Assembly: GCA_002390155.1 (NCBI GenBank)
Contig: DGOS01000071.1
Location: 1-7,138 of the forward strand
Source: Hyphomicrobiaceae bacterium UBA4460
Lineage (GTDB): Bacteria; Pseudomonadota; Alphaproteobacteria; Rhizobiales; Methyloligellaceae
DNA length: 7,138 bases
Reading direction: 5' to 3'
This document shows positions 1 through 5,508 of the stretch, in pieces. The notes under the pieces were generated by a model. The model did no database searches. It saw only the letters and a program-made list of their open reading frames with translations, and was not told the DNA's origin. Made by a program: the position numbers and the translations under genes. Position 1 is the first letter of the stretch. Each line of letters opens with the position of its first letter.

Positions 1-714
1 AATAGGAACAACGTCAACGTCTCCAATTGGCAGCACAACGCCGATCATCGGCGCGGCGTGAACTACAACAACAAGAACGTCAGCAACAAATTTAATAAGA
101 ACAACGTCGCCAACAAGCGAGACGACTTCCGCGGCCGCAAACCCGGCGATAAGCGTCCTGGTGACGGCGGCCTCGCCGGCAAACGTCCCGGCGACAAGCG
201 GCCTGGTGACGGTGGTCTTGCTGGCAAGCGTCCCGGTGACAAGCGGCCTGGCACGGGCAACAAGCGGCCAAGCGTCGGGGACATGGAGAGCGCTCTCAAA
301 CGGTCGGACGGCGGAATCAAGCGGCCCGATGGGAAGAAGCCCGACCTTGCCAATCGGCGCCCCGAGGGTGGCGCCAAGCCGGGCATAAAGAAGCCTGGTG
401 CCGGCGCCAAGCGTCCCGACATCAAGAAACCTGGTGCTGGTACCAAAAAGCCTGCGATGAAGAAGCCCGCAGCGAAGAAGCCTGCCATGAAGAAACCGGC
501 GGCGAAGAAGCCTGCGATGAAGAAGCAGGCAGCGAGAAAGCCCGCTGCTAAGAAACCAGCAGCGAGGAAGCCGCCTGCCCGGAAGCCTTCCGGAAACGCC
601 TTCAAAAAGAGCAGCGGGAGCAAGGCGAGATCCCATGCCAGTCGCGGCAGGTCGAGCGCCGGCAGAGGCGGTGGCCGTGGTGGCGGCAGGGGTGGCGGCG
701 GACGCCGGCGTTAG
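1..714 (+). CDS. DUF3300 family protein, C-terminal part (5' end outside window)
   Basis: The frame is open from base 1 to the TAG at 712-714, giving 237 residues with no start inside the window. The first 46 residues hold the motif 'NWQHNADHRRGVNYNNKNV' and then 'DDFRGR', which I recognise as the C-terminal end of DUF3300 proteins. The last part ('SRGRSSAGRGGG' style, Gly/Arg-rich) also matches the usual family ending. Between them lies an unusually long low-complexity linker: a 15-residue repeat of the type KRPGDKRPGDGGLAG (residues 46-85), a KKPG/KRPD stretch, then a histone-H1-like KKPAM/KKPAA array (about residues 149-196). By my count, residues 20-237 hold about 67 Lys/Arg against 14 Asp/Glu. 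The GTG at 58 is internal and not a start. Family members are usually exported, but the signal region is not visible here. Function is unknown. The DUF2950 gene 33 bases downstream is the usual partner. Confidence 0.88.
   Translation, partial: NRNNVNVSNWQHNADHRRGVNYNNKNVSNKFNKNNVANKRDDFRGRKPGDKRPGDGGLAGKRPGDKRPGDGGLAGKRPGDKRPGTGNKRPSVGDMESALKRSDGGIKRPDGKKPDLANRRPEGGAKPGIKKPGAGAKRPDIKKPGAGTKKPAMKKPAAKKPAMKKPAAKKPAMKKQAARKPAAKKPAARKPPARKPSGNAFKKSSGSKARSHASRGRSSAGRGGGRGGGRGGGGRRR
136..255 (+). repeat. 45-bp in-frame tandem repeat, about 2.7 copies
   Basis: Copies lie at 136-180, 181-225 and 226-255 (partial). Each full copy encodes 15 residues ending in GDGGLAG, within the DUF3300 tail. Codon differences between copies are mostly synonymous (for example ggcgac versus ggtgac), so the peptide is kept more strictly than the DNA. 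The unit length is a multiple of three, so gain or loss of a copy would keep the frame. Confidence 0.8.
445..588 (+). repeat. 15-bp in-frame repeat array encoding KKPAM/KKPAA (H1-like)
   Basis: About nine degenerate 15-base units encode alternating Lys-Lys-Pro-Ala-Met and Lys-Lys-Pro-Ala-Ala, drifting to Arg-Lys-Pro towards the 3' end. The first six units are best preserved and alternate Met/Ala, suggesting duplication of a 30-base pair of units. The array forms the most basic part of the DUF3300 tail and resembles the C-terminal tails of H1-like DNA-binding proteins in composition only. Confidence 0.8.
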
Positions 715-747
715 GACATCGAGCGGACAGGTTTAGAGGGTTAAGCG

Positions 748-1674
748 ATGGATCATAGATTGCGTCTAGTGCCGCGGCTGGCTTGGTGCCTCACAAGTGC
801 CGCGCTGCTGCTCGTTTGCACACCTGTATTCGCGCAGGACTCCTTCGACAGTCCGGAAGCGGCAGCGAAGGCTCTCGTTGCGGCGGCGAAGACCGGCAAC
901 CGCGAGGAAGTTCTCAAGATCTTGGGGCCCGATAGCACGGACGTTATCAGCTCGGGCGACGAGGTTGCCGACCGGAATGCCGGCGAGATCTTCGTCGAGG
1001 CCTTCGAGGAGAAGAACAGCCTGGAGCCGGAGGGAGACGAGACGACCATCTTGGTCGTGGGCGACGATGACTGGCCCTTCCCGATTCCGCTCGTCAAGAA
1101 CGAAGGCAAGTGGGAATTCGATACAGACGCTGGCCTTGAAGAGATCCTCCTGCGGCGCATCGGGCGCAACGAACTCTCCGCCATGCAAGCGAGCCTCGCC
1201 TACGTGGTGGCGCAGAACGAATACGCGGCGCTCGATGTGGACGGCCGCAGCCCGGCACCTTACGCGCAGCGGTTCTTGAGCAGTCCGGGAGAGAAAGACG
1301 GCCTCTACTGGCAAAGTGACGACGGCGAAAGCCCGCTCGGCGCACTCTTTGCCGAAGCCTCGGATGAAGGCTACGAGTTCACCGGCGAACCAAAGCCCTA
1401 TCACGGCTATTACTACCGGATCCTGACGCGCCAAGGCGAAGAGGCCAAAGGAGGCGCCTTCGACTACGTCGTCGATGGGCGGATGATCGGCGGGTTCGGG
1501 TTGGTTGCCCATCCGGCGGAGTACGGGAATTCCGGCATCATGACCTTCATGGTCAATCACGACGGCGTCCTGTTCGAGAAGGACCTGGGGCCAGACACGG
1601 CGGAGGTCGTGGCCGAGATCGAGGACTTTGGTCCCGACAGCACCTGGAAGGTCGTCGAGCCTCCCAGCGAATAG
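748..1674 (+). CDS. Exported DUF2950 family protein
   Basis: The 308-residue product matches DUF2950 along its length. It has an N-terminal signal peptide (residues 1-29, hydrophobic core about 11-24, likely cleavage after VFA). The mature start 'FDSPEAAAKALVAAAKTGN' is typical of the family, as are 'NELSAMQASLAYVVAQNEYA' (141-160), 'DGLYWQ' (184-189), 'PYHGYYYRILTRQG' (217-230) and the glycine-rich 'GRMIGGFGLVAHPAEYGNSG' (244-263). The ATG at 748 has a gaggg-type ribosome site about ten bases upstream. The gene follows DUF3300 by 33 bases and is very probably co-transcribed with it. The biochemical role is unknown; the protein should act in the periplasm or outside the cell. It is strongly acidic: about 57 Asp/Glu against 21 Lys/Arg in the mature part by my count, the opposite of the basic DUF3300 tail. 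Confidence 0.93.
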   Translation: MDHRLRLVPRLAWCLTSAALLLVCTPVFAQDSFDSPEAAAKALVAAAKTGNREEVLKILGPDSTDVISSGDEVADRNAGEIFVEAFEEKNSLEPEGDETTILVVGDDDWPFPIPLVKNEGKWEFDTDAGLEEILLRRIGRNELSAMQASLAYVVAQNEYAALDVDGRSPAPYAQRFLSSPGEKDGLYWQSDDGESPLGALFAEASDEGYEFTGEPKPYHGYYYRILTRQGEEAKGGAFDYVVDGRMIGGFGLVAHPAEYGNSGIMTFMVNHDGVLFEKDLGPDTAEVVAEIEDFGPDSTWKVVEPPSE

Positions 1675-1736
1675 GCCGTGAAGGCCGAGGCTGGTTGCAA
1701 GCGTCTGCCGATGCGCTGTTGCGCCACGCCAACACG

Positions 1737-1751
1737 ACAACTTTTTGTTGT
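1737..1751. repeat. Inverted repeat ACAAC-TTTTT-GTTGT in the spacer upstream of the Cys-rich gene
   Basis: Perfect 5-bp arms flank a five-T centre in the 165-base spacer between DUF2950 and the small Cys-rich gene. The stem is too short and AT-rich for a convincing intrinsic terminator, so it is at most a candidate regulator site or weak hairpin. I see no convincing -35/-10 pair in this spacer. Confidence 0.35.
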
Positions 1752-1839
1752 GAAATCCATGACATAACGCCGGAACAGGTCTTGCACCGTGGTGTTTGTT
1801 TGGTAGGGTGCAGTGCCGGGGTTTGAAAGGGTACCACTG

Positions 1840-2106
1840 ATGAAGACTATGAGTTCCAGGCTGTTGATTGCCGCAATCGCGGTTCTGTCCTTCACTGCGG
1901 CGGCGCAGGCGGGGGCCTACAGCAAGGCCGTGCAGCAATACTGCCGCGCCGACTACAAGAAGTTTTGCGGCGACTACGGACTAGAGACGTCGGGCTTGCG
2001 GTCGTGCATGGACCGCAACGGCAAGAAGCTGTCGAAAACCTGCGTCAAGGCGCTGCTCCGTGACGGCTACGTCAGTCAAGCTGAAGTCAACCGCCGCAAA
2101 AACTAA
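1840..2106 (+). CDS. Small exported Cys-rich protein (GLG1 / Cys_rich_FGFR-like single repeat)
   Basis: The 88-residue product has a signal peptide (residues 1-24, core LLIAAIAVLSFTA, likely cleavage after AQA). The mature protein has four cysteines, C35, C43, C56 and C68, in the pattern YC-x7-C-x12-C-x11-C. The segments 'YKKFC', 'LRSCMDRNGKKLSKTC' and 'VKALLRDG' fit the GLG1-type Cys-rich repeat (Pfam Cys_rich_FGFR), which alphaproteobacteria often carry as single secreted copies. The cysteines probably form two disulfides in the periplasm. I chose the ATG at 1840 because GAAAGG lies nine bases upstream and the signal peptide begins there; an in-frame GTG at 1813 would add nine residues before the signal. 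No function is established for the bacterial single-domain forms. The stop codon lies three bases from the end of the opposing gene. Confidence 0.82.
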   Translation: MKTMSSRLLIAAIAVLSFTAAAQAGAYSKAVQQYCRADYKKFCGDYGLETSGLRSCMDRNGKKLSKTCVKALLRDGYVSQAEVNRRKN

Positions 2107-2109
2107 CCG

Positions 2110-2559
2110 TCAGGCATCACGCCAGCGCGAGAACCACGCCGCCACGCCATGAAGCGTGGCGTCCTCTGCGCGCAACTGCCACAACGTGTAGCCCTCAATC
2201 CAAAACCGCCGGCCGGACTTGGCAATGCGAATGCCGGAATGGCCGGCGGCGAATCCTTCTCGGTCGACCGCGTCGAGCAGGCGCTGCCGTTCCTCGCGCT
2301 CAGGGGCTTCCGCCGACAGCCGCGAGGGCAGCGTTATAAACTCATCCCAGCCATACTCGAAAAGCTTCTGCGCCGTTTTGTTGGCGTAGATAAAGCGAGG
2401 GTCGGGATCGGTGCTGTGCGCCAGCACGCACGCAGGTGCTTCGGCATAAAGCCAGCGCGCATCCGCGCCTGGGACGAGAAAGGGCGGCTCCACCCCGATC
2501 AAGCGGCGGTGGCTGTCTACAAGCAGGTTGAAGAACTGCGGATCCTCGGAGCGGCGCAT
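2110..2559 (-). CDS. MEKHLA domain protein (PAS-like)
   Basis: The 149-residue product matches the MEKHLA domain over nearly its whole length. Typical segments are 'FNLLVDSHRRLIG' (10-22), 'LYAEAPACVLAHSTDPDPRFIYAN' split over 38-60, 'LFEYGWDEFITLPSRLSAEAP' split over 66-86, 'EREERQRLLDAVDREGF' (87-103), 'SGIRIAKSGRRFWIE' (108-122) and a closing 'W(F)SRW'. MEKHLA is a PAS-like fold found in plant HD-Zip III factors and in standalone bacterial proteins; its ligand and role in bacteria are not established. There is no transmembrane segment or DNA-binding domain, so it is a cytosolic single-domain protein. I chose the ATG at 2557-2559 because the family match starts just after it, although no clear ribosome site precedes it. 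The frame stays open to 3018, but that extension is antisense to the reductase and resembles nothing. Confidence 0.85.
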   Translation of the reverse strand: MRRSEDPQFFNLLVDSHRRLIGVEPPFLVPGADARWLYAEAPACVLAHSTDPDPRFIYANKTAQKLFEYGWDEFITLPSRLSAEAPEREERQRLLDAVDREGFAAGHSGIRIAKSGRRFWIEGYTLWQLRAEDATLHGVAAWFSRWRDA

Positions 2560-2570
2560 CGGTCGGGAAC

Positions 2571-2580
2571 CATTTAAATG
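2571..2580. promoter_or_regulatory. Perfect palindrome CATTTAAATG in the divergent intergenic region
   Basis: This 10-bp perfect palindrome lies 12 bases upstream of the MEKHLA start and 54 bases upstream of the reductase start. It is the only AT-rich island in a 75-base GC-rich divergent region, so it could be an operator or part of a promoter. That is inference from position and symmetry only. Confidence 0.35.
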
Positions 2581-2597
2581 TGGAAGCCTGCCACCAT

Positions 2598-2615
2598 ATA
2601 GGGTCGGGATAGGGT
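2598..2615. promoter_or_regulatory. Two direct repeats ATAGGGT, 11 bp apart
   Basis: ATAGGGT occurs at 2598-2604 and 2609-2615, start to start 11 bases, close to one helical turn. That spacing suits a regulator binding as a tandem dimer upstream of the aldo/keto reductase (start 2635). No regulator is encoded nearby, so the assignment is tentative. Confidence 0.3.
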
Positions 2616-2634
2616 TTCCAGGGACGTTGAGACG

Positions 2635-3516
2635 ATGAATGACATAAACGACCTCGACGCGAGGCAAGCAGGGACATTCAAAATTGGCGGGGAGATCGAC
2701 ATCCACCGCTTGGGCTTCGGCGCTATGCAGATCACAGGGGCGGGCGTCTGGGGCGAGCCGGAGGACCGGCCCGAGGCCTTGCGCGTGCTGGAGCGATTGC
2801 CGGCGCTCGGCGTGAACTTCATAGACACTGCAAACTCCTACGGCCCGGACGTGTCGGAGATGCTGATCCGCGAGGTGCTGTACCCGTATGACGGGCTGCT
2901 CATCGCCACGAAGGCCGGGTTCGAGCGGCCGCGCGCGGGCTTCTGGGTTGCCAATGGCGATCCCGAGCTTCTGCGGGCGGAGGCGCTGCGAAGCTGCGAG
3001 AAGTTGGGCGTGGAGCAAATTGCCTTATGGCAGTTACACCGCGTCGATCCGAAGGTTCCGCGGGAGGCGCAGTTCGCTGCGGTCCGCGCGCTGATAGATG
3101 ACGGCATCGTGCGTCATGTGGGCTTGAGCGAGGCGAGTGTCGAAGACATCGAGGCCGCGCAGGATGTGTTCCCCGTCGCTACGGTGCAGAATCTCTACAA
3201 CCTCGTCAATCGAAGGAGCCAGGACGTGCTCGATTACTGCGAGGCGAAAAGCATCGGCTTCATTCCCTGGTATCCGCTGGCGAACGGCAAGCTGGCGCGC
3301 GAAGGCTCGATCCTGGATGCGGTGGCGCGCGCGCATGACGCCAGTCCCAGCCAGATCGCGCTCGCCTGGTTGCTCGCGCGCAGTCGCGTCATGCTGCCCA
3401 TTCCCGGCACTTCGAAAGTCGCGCATCTGGAGCAGAACGTGGCCGCGGCCAGCATCACCCTCACGGACAAAGAGTTCGCGGCGCTCGACAAAGCGGGCCA
3501 AGCGGAGGCGGGCTAG
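2635..3516 (+). CDS. Aldo/keto reductase, YdbC (PdxI)-like
   Basis: The 293-residue product is a full-length aldo/keto reductase, an NADP(H)-dependent oxidoreductase for aldehydes and ketones. The catalytic tetrad is visible as D64 and Y69 ('FIDTANSYG'), K93 ('ATKAGF') and H135 ('LWQLHRVD'). The cofactor-binding C-terminal segment is '[13 protein letters not shown]' (256-268), and 'HVGLSEAS' (161-168) is the usual strand-6 region. The N-terminal '[20 protein letters not shown]' and '[24 protein letters not shown]' resemble E. coli YdbC, reported as a pyridoxal reductase/pyridoxine dehydrogenase. The resemblance is from memory, so pyridoxal as substrate is only a suggestion. The ATG at 2635 follows a weak GTTGAGA site. 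The GS-like gene begins 81 bases downstream on the same strand. The protein is cytosolic. Confidence 0.92.
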   Translation: MNDINDLDARQAGTFKIGGEIDIHRLGFGAMQITGAGVWGEPEDRPEALRVLERLPALGVNFIDTANSYGPDVSEMLIREVLYPYDGLLIATKAGFERPRAGFWVANGDPELLRAEALRSCEKLGVEQIALWQLHRVDPKVPREAQFAAVRALIDDGIVRHVGLSEASVEDIEAAQDVFPVATVQNLYNLVNRRSQDVLDYCEAKSIGFIPWYPLANGKLAREGSILDAVARAHDASPSQIALAWLLARSRVMLPIPGTSKVAHLEQNVAAASITLTDKEFAALDKAGQAEAG

Positions 3517-3531
3517 GCCCACGCAATATTC

Positions 3532-3542
3532 GGGGTAACCCC
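3532..3542. promoter_or_regulatory. Inverted repeat GGGGT-A-ACCCC between reductase and ligase genes
   Basis: This perfect 11-base symmetric element lies 16 bases after the reductase stop and 55 bases before the ligase start. It could be an operator for the ligase. As a hairpin (GGGG, loop TAA, CCCC) followed by only three Ts it would be a poor terminator. Its function is not demonstrated. Confidence 0.35.
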
Positions 3543-3597
3543 TTTGTCGTCTCCGGGCGTAGACTGCGCGGAGAGTGAAACGTTGCCAGGAGCGGGC

Positions 3598-4863
3598 ATG
3601 CTGCGCGAAGAACTGATTTTCGTTGGAACGTGCGACATCGCCGGGCTTGTTCGCGGCAAGGGGTTTCCCGCGGCCGAGTTGCCGGCGCGCCGCAAGACCG
3701 GCATCGGTTGGACGCATTCCAATCTGATGCAGACCTGCTTTGGTCCGATCCTCGACACCCCGTTCGGGACAGGGGGCGATCTTATGATCGTCCCGGACCC
3801 CTCGGCCGAGGTGCATGTGGACTTCCGCGACGATACACCGGCGGAGCACTTCTTCCTCGGTGACATTCGAGAGCCCGACGGAACGCCGTGGGTGTGTTGC
3901 GTGCGGGAGTTCCTGCGCCGGTCTATTGTCGCGTTGAAGGCGGCGAGTGGCTTGCAGCTGCTTGCGGCCTTCGAGCATGAGTTTGTCTATACGGGCGTCG
4001 AAGATTTGCCGGGTCATGCCTACAGCTTAGGTGCCTTCCGGCGCCAAGGCGTGTTCGGCGAAATGCTTATGGCGGCGATCCGCGCGGCGAGCGCCAAACC
4101 CGATAGCTTTCTCGCCGAGTATGGTCCACGCCAGTACGAGATGACTGTCTCGCCTGTCCTTGCGCTCATCGCGGCGGACCAAGGTGTCATCGCGCGGGAG
4201 ATGGCGCGCGGTGCGGCCTTTCGCCTTGGGCACCGCGCAGTCTTCTCGCCAATGCCGGTGGCCGACGGTGCCGGAGCCGGCGTGCATATTCATTTCAGCC
4301 TGCAGGACGAGGCTGGCGCACCTGTGACGTTCGACGCGGATGCGCCATACAATCTGAGCCCCGCGGCAACGCATTTTGCCGCCGGCCTGCTGCATCACAT
4401 GCCGGCCATTTGCGCGATCACCGCGCCGTCGCCGGTGTCGTATCTGCGGTTGACGCCGAACCGTTGGGCGCCGACCGAAGCCGACATAAAGATGCAAGAT
4501 CGCAGTGCGGCTTTGCGTGTTTGCCCTGTGTTCGCCACGTATGACGAGCAGGCGCGCGCCGCGCAGTTCAATTTGGAATTCCGTGTGTGTGACGCCGCCG
4601 CCAGTCCCTATATGGCGCTGGGTGCGATGATCTTCGCCGGCGCCGACGGGATCGCGCGCAAGCTTGAACTGCCGAAGACGGCGCCGCCGTTGCCGCATTC
4701 CTTGGGCGAGGCGCTCGATGTCATGGACGCGAGCGATCGCGTGAAGGAATGGTTCGGGCCGATCTTCTTCGAGGCGTACTTACGCCACAAGCGCTCCGAG
4801 GTGGCATACGTGGCGGACCTTGACCCACAGGCCCTGTGCGCACGCTACGCGGATGTCTACTGA
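3598..4863 (+). CDS. Glutamine-synthetase-like ligase (FluG-like / type III related)
   Basis: The 421-residue product has the N-terminal beta-grasp region (about 1-90, 'DIAGLVRGKGFP' at 13-24) and the C-terminal catalytic domain of the glutamine synthetase superfamily, which makes gamma-glutamyl amides with ATP. Metal and glutamate ligands are visible as E126 and E128 ('EHEF'), E174 and E181 ('AEYGPRQYEM'), and H230 ('GAGVHIHFSL'). Phosphate and nucleotide residues are R284 ('YLRL'), R302 and R307 ('DRSAALRV'), and E327 with R329 ('LEFRV'), followed by 'DAAASPYMAL'. The ammonium-site acids of E. coli GlnA (D50, E327) appear replaced (see findings), so an amine or other acceptor is likelier than ammonia. 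I chose the ATG at 3598 because AGGAG lies at 3588-3592; an upstream in-frame TTG at 3544 lacks this. The true substrate is unknown. Confidence 0.9.
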   Translation: MLREELIFVGTCDIAGLVRGKGFPAAELPARRKTGIGWTHSNLMQTCFGPILDTPFGTGGDLMIVPDPSAEVHVDFRDDTPAEHFFLGDIREPDGTPWVCCVREFLRRSIVALKAASGLQLLAAFEHEFVYTGVEDLPGHAYSLGAFRRQGVFGEMLMAAIRAASAKPDSFLAEYGPRQYEMTVSPVLALIAADQGVIAREMARGAAFRLGHRAVFSPMPVADGAGAGVHIHFSLQDEAGAPVTFDADAPYNLSPAATHFAAGLLHHMPAICAITAPSPVSYLRLTPNRWAPTEADIKMQDRSAALRVCPVFATYDEQARAAQFNLEFRVCDAAASPYMALGAMIFAGADGIARKLELPKTAPPLPHSLGEALDVMDASDRVKEWFGPIFFEAYLRHKRSEVAYVADLDPQALCARYADVY

Positions 4864-4870
4864 AGGAGCT

Positions 4871-4899
4871 GGTGATAACCGTCTGCTAACGGTGTCGCC
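4871..4899 (+). terminator. Hairpin after the ligase gene, possible terminator
   Basis: The arms 4871-4882 and 4889-4899 can form an 11-bp stem with one bulged A (4877), two G-T wobbles and a six-base loop CTGCTA. It starts seven bases after the ligase stop codon. The downstream stretch (GTCTTTCGTT) has only a weak T tract, so termination may be partial or Rho-aided. It could also be a leader hairpin for the lipoprotein gene. Confidence 0.42.
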
Positions 4900-4955
4900 T
4901 AAGTCCGTCTTTCGTTAGACCTGAGCCTGTTACGCTGGCGCTGGAGGTGAGGGTC

Positions 4956-5507
4956 ATGCGGAAGATCATCTTTTCACTCGTGAGTCTGTTGGGCGCCCTG
5001 GCGCTCGCGGGGTGCGGCGACGATGAGTCCAAGAGCGCGTTCATCGTCTGCGAAAGCACCTATGCGCTGTGCACGACGGCGAAGTGCGAGCCGGCCGACG
5101 GCAGCACGGACACGGTATCCTGCGCTTGCGACGTCAAGACGGGTTATTCCGCCGGACAAAAGCCGTGCACGAAGGAAGCACAGACCGCAAAAGGGAAAGA
5201 GATCAGCTCGCGCTACTACCCCATCAAGAGCTATGTCGCGTGCAGCAATGACCGGCCCTGGGCCTGGTGCCTCGACAAGCCATGTATTGTCGATCCCAAC
5301 GACGCGACCAAGGCTTCGTGTGCGTGCGCCGTGACCAAGAGCAAGGATCCATACGTGGTCGTTACCGACCGATATACGGATAGCACCTGCACCACCGACC
5401 TTTGGTCGTCAGCAACGGTCGCAGACGCCACGGACCTCACGGACTTCCTTAGGTCCAACGAGCATCTCAAGCCCTTTGATATCGAAGTCCTGAACACGCC
5501 GAACTAG
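4956..5507 (+). CDS. Lipoprotein with two copies of a six-cysteine module
   Basis: The 183-residue product starts with a lipoprotein signal (MRKIIFSLVSLLGALALAGC); the lipobox LAGC puts lipidation at C20. GDDE follows the cysteine; Asp at +3 does not match the +2 inner-membrane retention rule, so an outer-membrane anchor is possible. The mature part has 12 cysteines in two parallel sets: C32-x6-C39-x4-C44-x11-C56-x-C58-x12-C71 and C96-x8-C105-x4-C110-x11-C122-x-C124-x20-C145. The inner spacings (4, 11, 1) are identical, which shows an internal duplication, and all cysteines could be paired in the periplasm. A short cysteine-free C-terminus follows. I do not recognise the family. The ATG at 4956 has an excellent site, GGAGGTGA at 4943-4950; the GTG at 4947 lies inside that site and is rejected. 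The gene lies downstream of the ligase but a hairpin separates them. Confidence 0.85.
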   Translation: MRKIIFSLVSLLGALALAGCGDDESKSAFIVCESTYALCTTAKCEPADGSTDTVSCACDVKTGYSAGQKPCTKEAQTAKGKEISSRYYPIKSYVACSNDRPWAWCLDKPCIVDPNDATKASCACAVTKSKDPYVVVTDRYTDSTCTTDLWSSATVADATDLTDFLRSNEHLKPFDIEVLNTPN

Positions 5508-5508
5508 A

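Noticed and set aside
136..255. CRISPR-like direct repeats
   Set aside because: The copies are contiguous, in frame and differ by synonymous changes, with no spacers; they are coding repeats.
1742..1810. Sigma-70-type promoter before the Cys-rich gene (TTGCAC with TAGGGT)
   Set aside because: Each box matches only three of six consensus positions, too weak to annotate.
766..1938. Long open frame on the minus strand (390 codons)
   Set aside because: It lies antisense to DUF2950, its product resembles nothing, and high-GC coding DNA often leaves the opposite strand open.
2560..3018. N-terminal extension of the MEKHLA frame
   Set aside because: The extension is antisense to the conserved reductase and has no family resemblance; the family begins at the ATG at 2559.
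3544..3597. TTG at 3544 as ligase start
   Set aside because: The ATG at 3598 has AGGAG at the right distance and the family domain begins there; the added 18 residues look unrelated.
3034..4017. Minus-strand open frame of 327 codons
   Set aside because: It is antisense to the reductase and ligase, which both have intact catalytic residues, so it is a shadow frame.
3598..4863. Call as true glutamine synthetase (glnA) or gamma-glutamylmethylamide synthetase
   Set aside because: The ammonium-site residues appear absent, and nothing in the neighbourhood points to methylamine use, so only a superfamily-level call is supported.
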